From positions 1-64,000 of the forward strand of contig JAFSJK010000068.1 in NCBI GenBank assembly GCA_017439305.1: 64,000 nt of DNA, written 5' to 3'. The notes under the pieces were generated by a model. That model was given only the letters and a program-made list of their open reading frames with translations, ran no database searches and was not told the origin of the DNA. Positions within the stretch are counted from its first letter, which is position 1. Each line of letters begins with the position of its first letter. Both the position numbers and the translations under genes were made by a program. Positions 40,430-50,800 of this stretch are shown in pieces. The DNA is from Bacteroidales bacterium. GTDB lineage: Bacteria; Bacteroidota; Bacteroidia; Bacteroidales; UBA932.

Positions 40430-43357
40430 TTAGAAGGTGACCGTTGCGCCCAAGGTGACGACGCGGGTCTCCGGGTAACCGATACCGTTGTCCACGCCCG
40501 GGGTGAGGCCGTTGGTGGAAAGGAGGGCCGGATCGGTGCCCGTGTAACCGGTGATGGTATAGAGGTCCGTCGCGGTCAGGAACACGCGGAGGCTGCGGAT
40601 GATATCGCTCTTCGGGGTCAGGGTATAGCCCAGGGAGACGTTCTGGATCTTCATGAAGTCGCCGTGCTCCAGGAAGTAGGAGGTGACGACACCGCCGTAT
40701 TCGCGGACGTCCTTGTCACGGGTATAGGCCGTGCGGAAGACATTCGCGTTACCGGAGCTCTGAAGGTTCCCGGCGCGGCGGTTGTTGTAGATCATATGGC
40801 CGAAGGCACCGTTCATGAACACGTTCAGGTCCCAGTTCTTATACCGGAAGGTATTGTTCCAGGACAGGAAGAGCTTCGGGATGGTGTTGCCGATATAACG
40901 CTTGTATTCGGCGTTGGCGGAAGCGGCCGTGATAACGTTTCCTTCATTGTCATACACCATCATGTCGCCGTACTCGTTCACACCGGCTGCCTCGTAGCCG
41001 TACAGGGTGCCGATCCGGCTACCCTCGGTATAGCGGTAGTAGTAGGAAGTCTGTCCCAGGCCGCCGGTGCCCAGCATGTCGATGTAGGAGGCGCCGTAGA
41101 TCTGGTTGGACAGGGTCTTGATCTTGGAATAGCCCACGGAGGCGTTGATACCGGAAGTCCAGCTGAAATCCTTCGCCTTCACGATGTCGGCGTCCAGGGA
41201 AAGCTCGGCGCCGAGATTCTGGGTCTCACCCACGTTCACGAGGATGGAGCTGTGGATGAACGGCGGCTGAGGAGCGGTGTAGTTGTACAGCAGGTCCGGG
41301 CTGCGGCGGTCATACAGGTCGAGGCTTCCGCGCAGGCGGTTGTCGAAGAAGACGAAGTCGACACCGGCATTCACGGCGACGAGTTTCTCCCACCTCAGAT
41401 CCGGGTTCGCATTGGTGGCCGGGCGGTAACCGCGGACCCATTCGCCGTCCATAAAGTACTGGCCATGGCTGCCGTAAGTCGGGCGGGCGACATTGGATCC
41501 GCCGCGACGGCCGGTGACACCGTAGGAGATACGGGGCTTGAGGCTGTTGATCCAGCGGGCGCCCTGCATGAACTCCATGTTCGCCATTTCCCAGGCGATG
41601 GATGCAGCCGGGAAGTTACCCCACTTGTTGTTCGCACCGAAGTTGGTGGCACCCTCGCGACGGAGGGACAGGGAGACGAAGAGGGTGTTGTTCCAGTTGT
41701 AGTTCACACGGCCCAGGAGGGCGATGACCTTGGACAGGGACTTGCCGGAACCCATGCCCGTCTGGGCTGGATTCTCGGTACGGGCGGTACCGGCTCCGAT
41801 GTCGTTCCATAGGATGGAGTCATAGGTGAAGCCGCGGTTGGTCATGTTCATGCTCTCGGAGTTGTGGTCCTGATAGGAGTAGCCGGCCACCGCATTGAGG
41901 TGATGGGCACCCTGGTGGAAGGAGTAGTTGAACAACCACTCCAGCTGGTTGCGCCAGTTCTTGGAGTAACTCAGGGAAGCGGTACCCTCATAACCGTTCC
42001 AATACTTGTCATGGGACTCGATGGGGGTGTAGTTGTTGGACTTGTAATCGTTGTAATCCAGGGAGTAAGTGACCGTGGAGCTGAGGTTGTGGACATCCGT
42101 CTTGATGAAGTTCGCCTTCAGGGACACGGCGCCGGTCGTATAGAGGCGCTGGCCGTTCGCGGTCTTGTTGAGCATCGCCTCCACCGGGTTCGTGGCATTG
42201 GTCGGTGCGGTAGGCTGGTAATAGGAGCCATCCTCGTTGTAGATCGGGAACGTCGGGTTGATGGTGAGGGCGGTGCCGAAGGAGCCGTCGTTACCATATT
42301 CTTCGTTCACGCGACGCGCGTTGAGGCTGATGTTCAGCTGGAGGATGTCCTTGATGAGGCGCTGCTCCACGGCGGCGCGGGCACCGAATTCCTCACGGGC
42401 GTCCACGAGGTCCACACCGAGGGAGTTCTTATAGCTCACGGAAGCGTTGTAGGAGCCCTTGGCGGTACTGCCGTCCACGCCCACATAGTGGCTGTGACCA
42501 TAGGAGAAGTCGCGCAGGAGAGCGTTGTACCAGTCCGTGCGGTAGCCGTAGTCGGTGCCGCGGCGGGAACGGACCCACTCTTCCGGAGAGAGGACCTCGA
42601 TGGGAGCCTTCACGAAGTTGACGTTGAATGCACCGTCATAGGTGACATGGGCCGTACCGGCCTCGTCCTTGGAGCCCTTCTTGGTGGTGACGAGGATGAC
42701 GCCGTTCGCACCGGCCGTACCATAGATGGAAGCTGAGGCCGCATCCTTCAGGACGGTCATGGACTCGATGTCCTGCGGAGCCAGGGAGCGGATGTCGCCA
42801 CCCGGGACGCCGTCGATCACCACGAGCGGGCCGTTGCCGGCCTGCAGGGAGGTGGCACCACGGATCTGATAGTCGGAACCGGAGTTCGGGTTGGAGCCCT
42901 GGCTCGTCACGACGTTCAGGCCCGCCACCTTACCGGTGAGCATCGTCATCGGGTTGTTGGTGGTTCCGCGGAAGAAGTCCTTGCTGTCCACCTGGACGAT
43001 GGACGCGGAAACCTCTTTCTTGGACAGGGTACCGTAGCCGATGACCACGACCTCGTCCAGGAACTCGGTGTCCTCGAGAAGGACCACCTGGGCAGGAACC
43101 TCTGAGGCCTTGAAAACTTGCGTGGCGTAGCCGATGCAACTGATTTCCACCAGTGCATCCGCATTCGGCACGCGGAGGGAGTAGTCTCCGTCCATGCCGG
43201 TTACGGTGCCGTTCGACGTCCCCTGTTCGAGGACGGTGGCTCCGATGACCGGACCCTGGGCGTCAACGACCACGCCCTTGACCAGGTATCCGCCCTGGGC
43301 GGACACCAGACCCGCTGCTACAAACAGGAGGGTCAATGCGGAAAGAATCCTTTTCAT
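40430..43357 (-). CDS. susC: SusC-type TonB-dependent glycan importer (first pair)
   Basis: The 975-residue protein has a signal peptide (LTLLFVAAGLVSAQ) and a carboxypeptidase-regulatory-like domain at about 25-95 (VKGVVVDAQGPVIGATVLEQ). The TonB-box region is near DEVVVIGYGTLSKKEVSASI, a plug at about 115-235 (IRGATSLQAGNGPLVVIDGV), and a barrel to the terminal TVTF. There is no STN domain, so signalling through an anti-sigma factor is unlikely, in keeping with a SusR-like regulator next door. N-terminal sequence is close to the second SusC. It imports starch oligosaccharides with SusD. Confidence 0.94.
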   Translation of the reverse strand: MKRILSALTLLFVAAGLVSAQGGYLVKGVVVDAQGPVIGATVLEQGTSNGTVTGMDGDYSLRVPNADALVEISCIGYATQVFKASEVPAQVVLLEDTEFLDEVVVIGYGTLSKKEVSASIVQVDSKDFFRGTTNNPMTMLTGKVAGLNVVTSQGSNPNSGSDYQIRGATSLQAGNGPLVVIDGVPGGDIRSLAPQDIESMTVLKDAASASIYGTAGANGVILVTTKKGSKDEAGTAHVTYDGAFNVNFVKAPIEVLSPEEWVRSRRGTDYGYRTDWYNALLRDFSYGHSHYVGVDGSTAKGSYNASVSYKNSLGVDLVDAREEFGARAAVEQRLIKDILQLNISLNARRVNEEYGNDGSFGTALTINPTFPIYNEDGSYYQPTAPTNATNPVEAMLNKTANGQRLYTTGAVSLKANFIKTDVHNLSSTVTYSLDYNDYKSNNYTPIESHDKYWNGYEGTASLSYSKNWRNQLEWLFNYSFHQGAHHLNAVAGYSYQDHNSESMNMTNRGFTYDSILWNDIGAGTARTENPAQTGMGSGKSLSKVIALLGRVNYNWNNTLFVSLSLRREGATNFGANNKWGNFPAASIAWEMANMEFMQGARWINSLKPRISYGVTGRRGGSNVARPTYGSHGQYFMDGEWVRGYRPATNANPDLRWEKLVAVNAGVDFVFFDNRLRGSLDLYDRRSPDLLYNYTAPQPPFIHSSILVNVGETQNLGAELSLDADIVKAKDFSWTSGINASVGYSKIKTLSNQIYGASYIDMLGTGGLGQTSYYYRYTEGSRIGTLYGYEAAGVNEYGDMMVYDNEGNVITAASANAEYKRYIGNTIPKLFLSWNNTFRYKNWDLNVFMNGAFGHMIYNNRRAGNLQSSGNANVFRTAYTRDKDVREYGGVVTSYFLEHGDFMKIQNVSLGYTLTPKSDIIRSLRVFLTATDLYTITGYTGTDPALLSTNGLTPGVDNGIGYPETRVVTLGATVTF

Positions 43358-43402
43358 TGGGTAGGTAGTTGGTTATGTTGGGTTACTGTTGTCAGTGTAC
43401 CG

Positions 43403-43435
43403 CAAAATTACGCTACCCTTCACGCGCGTCCGAAA
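43403..43435 (-). promoter_or_regulatory. Promoter of the first susC operon
   Basis: TTTC (43432-43435) and TAATTTTG (43403-43410) on the minus strand are 21 bases apart, with one mismatch in the -33 box. The leader is about 40 bases. It stands in the 176-base gap after the SusR-like gene, so a SusR site may lie just upstream (43436-43533); I see no clear repeat there beyond the GGGGCCCGATAGGGCC stretch at the end of the SusR-like gene. Confidence 0.6.
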
Positions 43436-43533
43436 TAAATAGGGAGAATATAATCGTAAAAGTTTTTAATACGCTGGCTTACAACACATTAAGCCATAGA
43501 CTCAAGCGTAAAAATATAAGGGTTGTATTGGCC

Positions 43534-45126
43534 CTATCGGGCCCCGATCCGCATGATTTCGGCTTCGAACTGCTCGTTCTCCACCCAGGACTTGTTCTTC
43601 ACGCGGGTCTTGTAGGTGTTGATGGTGTGGACGGAATAGTCCAGGAACCTGGCGATGCGGTCCGTTTCCGTAATACCCAGCCGGATGAGGGCGAAAATAC
43701 GCATCTCCGGCGTCAGGCCTTCCGCCGGGAACCGCTGCTCCGTCTCCGGGAACAGGGCGTTGTAGTCGTTGACGAAGGTCGGGAAGATCTTGAGGAAGGT
43801 ATGGTCGAAGGACTCGTACATCTCGTCCCGCTCCTTGTCGATGGTGGATTCCTTCAGGGACCGGCGCAGTTCGTCGTACTGCCGGGTGACGATCATCCGG
43901 TCCACCATCTTGTACAGTTGCGACATCTTGTCCAGGAATTCGGAATTGATGTAGAAAGAGTTGCCGATGTATTCCGACTTGATTTCGTTGGCCTCGGCGA
44001 GCTGGGCGTTCGCGGCCTCCAGCTGGGCATTCCGCTCCTCGATGGTCGCGCGGGCCTCGTGCAGGCGGCGGTTCTGCCTCCGGATGAACAAAAGCGCGGC
44101 GATGGCTGCAATGATAACCGCCGCAAGCAGGAGGATGACCAGCGCCATCAGGTTCCGTTCGCGCTGCAAGCTGTCATAATGGTTCTTTTCCACTAGGGGA
44201 AGCACCGCTCCGACTTCCAGTTTGCGGAGGCGGGCGTTATAGAAATTGGCGTCGTCGAAAGACTCCCGCACGTAGCGGGACGGCCGCTCCACTTCGCCCC
44301 GGCGGGTCAGGTATTCGGCCAGCATCCGGAGTGCCGTCGTCTCTTTGGTGGATGACTTGAGGTCGAAGATGGCCGATTCGCACAGGGACTTGACGGCTTC
44401 GTCATCCCAACCCAGGCAGTGCTGGAGCCAGCCCAGGGACGAGGCGAAGATCGCACGGGAATGCAGGTCCAGGTTTTCATCGGCCAGAAGACGGTTGAAG
44501 GCCGCAACCCCTTCCTCATACTGGGCGCTCTCCATCAGGTAGTTCGCCCGGTATTCCAACCAGGTGGGCGAATCCTCCGGCACCATCTCCATGATTTTCC
44601 GGCTGTACTCCTCTCCCGCCCGGGAATACTCGTCCCAGTACGGGGCCGTCTGGGAATAGCCCCGGGCCGAATAGTTCAGCCGCACCTGCATCTTGTAGTA
44701 TTCCAGTAAGATCCGGGGAGAAACCCCTTCTGTCCGGAGGCCGGCCATCACGTCAAACGCCTCCTTGTACAGGCCGGCGGATATCAGGCAGAAAGTCGTG
44801 GCACAGCCTGCCTCCACGCGCGCATCAGGCAAGTCGGCCGCGGCCGCAAGCCGGGCCATCTCCTGCGCATACGCATATGCCGAATCGTACTTGTAACTCT
44901 GATACTCCTCGTACAGATCCCGCGTGACAACGTAACGCTCCTGGTCGTCCAATACGCTCCGAAGCCGTCCGCGCAGCTGCCCGATCCGGGCCTCTTTCTG
45001 CGCATCATACTCCGCCTTCCGGGCGAGTTCCGCATCCAGTTCGTCCAACCATGGCTCCCGCTCCCGTCCTTCCAGGGGCGACAGCGCAAGAAAAAGCAGC
45101 GCAACAATCTGAATCCATCTTCTCAT
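43534..45126 (-). CDS. susR: SusR-like membrane-anchored transcriptional activator
   Basis: The 530-residue protein has a signal peptide, helical repeats at about 25-310, one membrane helix at about 326-348 (MALVILLLAAVIIAAIAALL), and a coiled coil at about 355-385. A C-terminal LuxR-like HTH lies at about 470-515 (LTPEMRIFALIRLGITETDR, then YSVHTINTYKTRVKNKS). Length and layout match SusR, which senses maltose and activates the starch operons. It lies between the two SusC/SusD sets on the same strand, so it can serve both. The alternative is another member of this regulator type with a different ligand. Confidence 0.75.
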   Translation of the reverse strand: MRRWIQIVALLFLALSPLEGREREPWLDELDAELARKAEYDAQKEARIGQLRGRLRSVLDDQERYVVTRDLYEEYQSYKYDSAYAYAQEMARLAAAADLPDARVEAGCATTFCLISAGLYKEAFDVMAGLRTEGVSPRILLEYYKMQVRLNYSARGYSQTAPYWDEYSRAGEEYSRKIMEMVPEDSPTWLEYRANYLMESAQYEEGVAAFNRLLADENLDLHSRAIFASSLGWLQHCLGWDDEAVKSLCESAIFDLKSSTKETTALRMLAEYLTRRGEVERPSRYVRESFDDANFYNARLRKLEVGAVLPLVEKNHYDSLQRERNLMALVILLLAAVIIAAIAALLFIRRQNRRLHEARATIEERNAQLEAANAQLAEANEIKSEYIGNSFYINSEFLDKMSQLYKMVDRMIVTRQYDELRRSLKESTIDKERDEMYESFDHTFLKIFPTFVNDYNALFPETEQRFPAEGLTPEMRIFALIRLGITETDRIARFLDYSVHTINTYKTRVKNKSWVENEQFEAEIMRIGAR

Positions 45127-45172
45127 TGCGCTGCAAGATAGTGTTTTTCAGCGGAAAACCCAAACGGCCCCG

Positions 45173-45577
45173 TCAGTTGAAGAAGAAATACAATGCCGCC
45201 CAGGCCAAGGGGATTCCTTTCGCGTAACCGATGGTCCGATAGTGTGAATCCTGGACCGTTCCGTCCGGTTTGACATAGCCGACGGTCCGGTAATGCGAGT
45301 CCTGGATAGTGCCGTCCGACTTGACGTAACCGACCGTCCGGTAGTGCGAATCCTGGACGGTACCGTCCCGCTTGACATAGCCGACGGTCTTGTAGTGGGA
45401 GTCCTGGACCGTCCCGTCCGATTTGATATAGCCCACGGTCCGGTAATGGGCGTCCTGGATGACCCCGTCGGACTTGATGTAACCGACGGTCCGGTAATGC
45501 GCATCCTGCACCCGCTGGGCGGAAGCGCCCACCGTCGCCAGGATCAGAGCCAAAACGATAGGAAGGATTCTTTTCAT
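45173..45577 (-). CDS. Secreted protein built of 17-residue repeats
   Basis: The start at 45577 gives 134 residues: a signal peptide (MKRILPIVLALILATVGASA), then six repeats of the form VQDSHYRTVGYVKSDGT, and a short hydrophobic tail (IPLAWAALYFFFN). The repeat pattern, with Gly-Tyr and Asp-Gly at fixed places, fits a small beta-solenoid or beta-roll. The family is not assigned. It lies between the SusG-like gene (26-base gap) and the SusR-like gene (46-base gap), all on one strand. The hydrophobic C-terminus could insert in or contact a membrane. A role in the starch system is inferred from position alone. Confidence 0.7.
   Translation of the reverse strand: MKRILPIVLALILATVGASAQRVQDAHYRTVGYIKSDGVIQDAHYRTVGYIKSDGTVQDSHYKTVGYVKRDGTVQDSHYRTVGYVKSDGTIQDSHYRTVGYVKPDGTVQDSHYRTIGYAKGIPLAWAALYFFFN
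45215..45511. repeat. 51-bp coding tandem repeat, 5.8 copies
   Basis: Each 51-base unit encodes one 17-residue repeat of the secreted protein. Units differ by a few bases, mainly synonymous or Ala/Ser, Ile/Val, Arg/Lys swaps. Copy number may vary between strains by slippage or recombination. Confidence 0.85.
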
Positions 45578-45603
45578 CCCCCGCAACACTGCAAAAACCA
45601 GTC

Positions 45604-47829
45604 CTACAGCTTGAACACCACGGAGGAGTTGGCGCTGAAGACGAGGTCCTTACCGCTTCGGGCTACGGTTCCGAGGACGGCAACCGGACGGGAGGTGTCA
45701 TCACTGACCGTTACCGTCTGCTCCTTGGCGGAGACATTATGGATCACAAGCAGTTTCTGCGAGCCTGCGGTCATATACCAGGAGGCGAAGGAACTGCCGC
45801 CGATACCCGCGTCCGTCATCATTCCCTCGGCCAGGGCTGGATAGGTGTTGCGCAGACGGCTCCAGGTCTTGTACACGTTCAGCAGGGAATTCGCATCGGC
45901 CTCCTGGGCCTCCACGGAGATTTCCGCCTTCAGCATGTTGTTGTCCACCTTGTTGTTCACGCCCTGCTTGGCGCACTGCTTGCCGGCCTTGTCCCAGAGC
46001 ATCGGCGTACGGACATACTCGTCGCCACCACTCTTCGTACCGTAATAGCCCAGTTCCTCGCCCTGATAGACGAAAGGCTTGCCGGGCGAAGTGAGGAGCA
46101 TCGCCGCCGCCTGTTTCTCCTTGGCGGCGTTGCGACCCAGGGATTCCGCGGCGCGGTCCTGGTCGTGGTTGGTCATGAACAGCGAGGTGACGGCATCGGG
46201 CCGGACGGCGGTATGGTCCGTCACGAACCGGCTCACCGCAGACACATATCCGGAGGCATTGCCGTTCAGGGCACGGGTCAGCGTGCCGAAGTATTCGAAC
46301 TCGAAGCAGGAGGTCAGGCTCTTATAGTACTGCCTTTCCGTTCCGTGGTCATCCCACTCCTCTGCAACCATAAAAATGTTGTCGCTGTGACCGGCGGCCT
46401 GATAGGTGGCATTGCAGTGCTCGTACCACTTCTTCAGCAGCGTCTGGTTGGCCGTGTGGCTGAAGGAAGCGATGCCGCCGCAGATATGCTTGACCGCATC
46501 CAGCCGGAAGCCGTCGACACCCAGGTTAATCCACTGGTCGGCCGAGGCGGCGAGATCCTGGAAGCAGGGGTTGTTTTCCGCCTGGGCGGGATCGCCGTAG
46601 TTCAAGTCGGGCATCCAGTCGCTGAAGCATCCCATGTAATAGAGGGTTTCCGTCGTGACGTTGGTGAGTTCGATCTTGTAGCGGCCGCTGCCGGTGAACC
46701 ACATGTCGCCGCCTTCGGCCACCAGGTCCACGGGTGTTCCCTCCTGCAGCTGGAGATCCTTCTCCTGGGCGCCGAACTTGGAACCCGCGTCCCAATTCAA
46801 GTACTTGCGTACCAGCATGCCCCACTTGCCTTTGATCTCCGTCACCAGATAGTAGGAGCCGTCACCCTTGTCCACGAACTTGACGGCCTTGTCCCCCGTA
46901 CCGTCCCACATGTACAGGTTCCAGGAGGCATTTCCGTTCGTCACATTCTCGATGGTCTTGCTGATGGTCAGCTTGGGAGAGCCGCTGGTCGCCTGTTTCC
47001 ACTCGCCCGAATTATAGGTTGTTCCCTTCAGCATCGGGAAGGAGGAGTAGTCCTTCGCGGGATTCGAACTGAAGAAATAATAATCCCGGTACGGGCTGGA
47101 AGGGTCGGCCAGTGCCTGCTGGAACCAGGCGTTGCCCTTTCCGGAGTGGTTCAGCACATAGTCCATGTAGATCTTGATCCCCTTGGCATGGGCGGCGTCG
47201 ATCAGGTCCTTGAAATCCTCCTTCGTGCCGTACAGCGGGTTCACGTCATAATAGTCGGTCACGTCATAGGCGTGATAGCTGTCGGACGGATGCGCCGGCG
47301 ACAGCCACAGGCCCGTCACGCCCAAGCCGTCCAGATAATCCAGTTTGCCCTGGATTCCCTTGAAGTCGCCGATTCCGTCACCGTCACTGTCGGCGAAGGA
47401 ATAGATGAGCAGCTGATAGGTCGTGGAGGAGAGTTTGGTGTTGCCCATGGGGTCGGGATTTGGCACCAGGGGAATGACATTCTTTCCTTTCTGGGAAACG
47501 GCGATCGTCACGGTACTCGAACCCTTGACGGAAATCGAACCGGTGCGCTCGTCTCCCGCATTGGCATCGACCGATACCGCCAGGGTTCCCTTGCCGGTGC
47601 CGGAGGTTTTCTCCATATGGATCCACGAACCGGAAGGCGTGGCCGTCCAGTCCTTTTCCGTGGTGATATAGACCAATTTGGTCGACGTGTCCTCGGCATC
47701 GAATTCGAGCGAGGTGGGATTCACCGTCAAAGAGTCCTTCACCTCGGGATCCGTCTGGGCCGGATCGCAGGAGAAGGTTGCCAGCAACGCCGCGACGAGG
47801 GGCAGTATGGGGATCAGTTTCCGTCTCAT
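45604..47829 (-). CDS. susG: SusG-like surface alpha-amylase with BACON domain
   Basis: The 741-residue lipoprotein (LLATFSC, Cys21) has a BACON-type domain at about 33-115 (LTVNPTSLEFDAEDTSTKLV, ending TVTIAVSQKGKN). A GH13 barrel follows with MDYVLNHSG, GVDGFRLDAVKH (nucleophile), FMVAEEWDD (acid) and FMTNHDQDRA. A module of about 100 residues is inserted in the barrel near 275-390 (WKQATSGSPKLTISKTIENV, WNLYMWDGTGDKA), at the place where SusG carries its CBM58. Surface attachment and an inserted binding module make SusG the best match; the BACON domain is an addition. It follows the multi-module SusE/F-like gene after hairpin copy B. Confidence 0.9.
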   Translation of the reverse strand: MRRKLIPILPLVAALLATFSCDPAQTDPEVKDSLTVNPTSLEFDAEDTSTKLVYITTEKDWTATPSGSWIHMEKTSGTGKGTLAVSVDANAGDERTGSISVKGSSTVTIAVSQKGKNVIPLVPNPDPMGNTKLSSTTYQLLIYSFADSDGDGIGDFKGIQGKLDYLDGLGVTGLWLSPAHPSDSYHAYDVTDYYDVNPLYGTKEDFKDLIDAAHAKGIKIYMDYVLNHSGKGNAWFQQALADPSSPYRDYYFFSSNPAKDYSSFPMLKGTTYNSGEWKQATSGSPKLTISKTIENVTNGNASWNLYMWDGTGDKAVKFVDKGDGSYYLVTEIKGKWGMLVRKYLNWDAGSKFGAQEKDLQLQEGTPVDLVAEGGDMWFTGSGRYKIELTNVTTETLYYMGCFSDWMPDLNYGDPAQAENNPCFQDLAASADQWINLGVDGFRLDAVKHICGGIASFSHTANQTLLKKWYEHCNATYQAAGHSDNIFMVAEEWDDHGTERQYYKSLTSCFEFEYFGTLTRALNGNASGYVSAVSRFVTDHTAVRPDAVTSLFMTNHDQDRAAESLGRNAAKEKQAAAMLLTSPGKPFVYQGEELGYYGTKSGGDEYVRTPMLWDKAGKQCAKQGVNNKVDNNMLKAEISVEAQEADANSLLNVYKTWSRLRNTYPALAEGMMTDAGIGGSSFASWYMTAGSQKLLVIHNVSAKEQTVTVSDDTSRPVAVLGTVARSGKDLVFSANSSVVFKL

Positions 47830-47847
47830 AAGGCTTTCGGATTGATG

Positions 47848-47886
47848 ATTGGCAGGCCGGGGTCCGGTCAGGGGCCCCGGCCCGAA
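47848..47886 (-). repeat. Intercistronic hairpin repeat, copy B
   Basis: This 39-bp element has the stem GCCGGGGTCC / GGGCCCCGGC (47856-47881) and loop GGTCAG, one base different from copy A. It lies between the SusE/F-like gene and the SusG-like gene, the equivalent position in the second gene set. Confidence 0.8.
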
Positions 47887-47897
47887 AAGGACAGGAA

Positions 47898-50800
47898 TTA
47901 CAGGGTCACCGTGACTTCCAGTTTGTCACCGCCGCCCTTGTTGCTCCAGGAATACACCTTGACCGGCGTCGTGGGCATCGCCATGATGTCGGAACGCGGG
48001 ACGGCGATTTCCGTCTCCACGCCGCTGTCGGTCACGACACCCTTGATGACGGCGTTGTCCACCGTGTAATTGTCGGGAGCCGTTGCGCCCGCCTTGGCGA
48101 TGCCGAAGGCAGGTGCGTCGGCAGAACCGGCATACGGATAGATGACCAGAAGCAGCTCGTAAGGGCCATTGCCCCACAACTCTACACCGGTAGTCGGATC
48201 GTTGTCCAGGTCGAAGGTGTAGTAGTGGTATGCAGCACCGCCCCAGATATCAGCCATCCGCTCGGTCGTCCGCTTGACATAGAAGTAGATGTTCTGCTCG
48301 TCGGAGGCAACCTTGAAGACAGAATTGATGCCTTCTCCGGCCGCACCCTGGACACCCTCCCAGTCGGACATGTCACCGTCGATGGTGATGCCGGCGGCGG
48401 GCTGTCCGCCCGCGGCGGTGATGGTGGCATAAGCCTTTCCGTCGCAGAGGGCATAGAGCACGATGTCATACGTACCGGCATCCACGGGGATGTTGTCTCC
48501 GCCCTGGACCAGGTTGTCGAGGGCACCGCCCCAGTTGATGTCCCAACCGTCGTTGGCGCGGAACTTCATGAGATCGGCAGAGAGCGAGACGCCCTTGATC
48601 TCCCAGTAGCCGCCATCCTGGTTGTAGGTCATGTCGGTATCGGTGTCCCAACCGCCTGCCTGTGCCGGGCCGATGATGCCGATGCCTTCGATGAGCGTGA
48701 GCGCATAGGTCATCGCATCAAGGTCCACCTCGATCATGTAGTAGCCTGCGGGATCAGGGGCGGGGCAGTTGTCGCTGCCCTGGCCGATCTGGCCTTCGCC
48801 CACGCACTCCCAGTCACCGTCCCAGTTGGCCTCGTTCGGCTTGAACTTGAACTCCTGGCTCAGGTAACCGAAGCCCTTGTAATGACCGTTCTTACCGAAC
48901 AGCGGATACACGCCGCCCCAGTCGGTGTCGCCGCCGATGGCATAGATGTAATCCGGGAATGCAGGAGCTTCACCGTGATACTCGCCGGTGAGGGTGATCG
49001 TCTCGGCGGACGGGTCGTAGGTGACCGTCACCGTGGCGTCACGGCCGACCACGATGTTCGGGCCGCCATTCTCCACAGGGAACGGACGGTCGAGTTCGGC
49101 GAAGGTGCCGCCGCGGTTGTCGGCCCAGTCCTCTTTCACGCGGATCTTGATCTCATCGGTAGCGGTGACCTCGAGGTCCTCGTAAACGAACTGGCCGTTC
49201 TCGTTCTCGTACATGATCCGGTCGGGCGCACCCCAGCTGTTGATGGTACCCACGACACCCCAGTAGGTCAGGACCGTACCGGCAGGCATCACGAAGAGCA
49301 CCTCGCTGTCCGGACGGTACCAGATATCGTAGTTGCCCGCGGCACCCGGCTTGATGTCAGCTCCGCCCGGTTCAGCCTTGACGGCGTGGCCGACGGCGGA
49401 ACGTCCGCCGCGGTTCACATCCCAGTCGGAATTGTAACGGATCTTGATTGCGTCATCCGCAGTCAGGGCGACGTTCCTCGCGACGAGGAAGTGGCCGTCC
49501 TCCTTGAGGATGATGTCCGGGGTGTTGCCCCAGCCGGTGATGGTACCCACCAGGCCCCAGCCGGTCTCATCGATGACGATGGTCTCGGCCTCGGGGTCGT
49601 AGGTCACGACATAGTTGCCTTCCTCCACGGTGATGTTGTCACCGCCGGCGACGGCCGCGAACGGCTCGCCGACCTTGACGAACGCACCGCCGCGGTTGTT
49701 GTCCCAACCGTGGTTCTCGCGGATCTTGAACCCGCCGCTGATCTTCGTGACAGGGCTCACCCACTTGCCGTCGGTGAGGGTCATGTCCACGTCGCCGGCC
49801 CACTCGTTGAAGTCGCCGATGAGGGACCAGACCTGGCCGTTGGAAACGGTGATGGTCATGTCGTCCAGGTTCAGCTCGACCTTGTAGAAGCCGGCGCCGA
49901 CCTTGATGTTGTCACCACCGGCGACCGCCTCGAAGGGCTTGCCGAGTTCGACGAACACACCACCATAGTTTTCGTCCCAACCGCCATCCTTGCGCCACTT
50001 GAACTCAGTGTCGCCTTCCGCGGTGATGAAGGCCGTCCAGACATTGCCATCCTGGGTCGCGAGCACGTCGTTCTCCCAGTCGCCGTTCAGGCCGATGATG
50101 TTCCAGCCGGTGACGGTCTCCGGGGTCGGAGGCTCCTCGCCGCCGATGACGGAGCTGACCTTCGCACCGGAAGCGGCGGTCACCTTGGCGGTGCCGGCAC
50201 CCGGATTCACGAAGATGTCGTATTCTCCGGCCGCGCCGACCTTGATGTTGTCGCCGTCCTGGACGACGGTGAACTCTGCGTCGAGCGCCTCGAAGGGGCC
50301 ACCGAGGTTCACGGTCCAAGCGGCATCCTGACGGAACTTGAACTCGTCGTCCTCGTCGAGCTTGACGCCGAGGGCCACATGCCAGGTACCGTCGGAAATC
50401 ATGGCGATATCGCCGTCCCAGTTGATTTCATGCAGGGTCAGGGAACCGATCACGGACCAGTTGCTGGCCTCGGTGAACTCGGGATACGGGTCGTAAGCGG
50501 CCGTGACCATGGCCTTTCCGTTTCCGGTATAGAGGTAGAGGTCATATACGCCGTCCTTGTCAATCACGATGTTCGGACCATCCTGGGTGACATCGAACTC
50601 GGTGTCCAGGGCTGTGAAGGAACCGCCCATGTTTTCGGCCCAGGCCAGATCCTTGCGGAACTTGACCTCATCGCCAGCCTTAAGGGTGACGTGCGCGGCG
50701 ACATGATTGCCGTTGCCGTCGGTCCACATGTTCAGGTCGCCGTCCCAACTGATGCCGTAGGCGGACATGGCGCCGATCAGCGACCAGTCGCTCTCCATCG

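Noticed and set aside
45215..45511. Regular 51-bp repeats considered as a CRISPR array
   Set aside because: The repeats are contiguous, without unique spacers, and encode in-frame protein repeats after a signal peptide.
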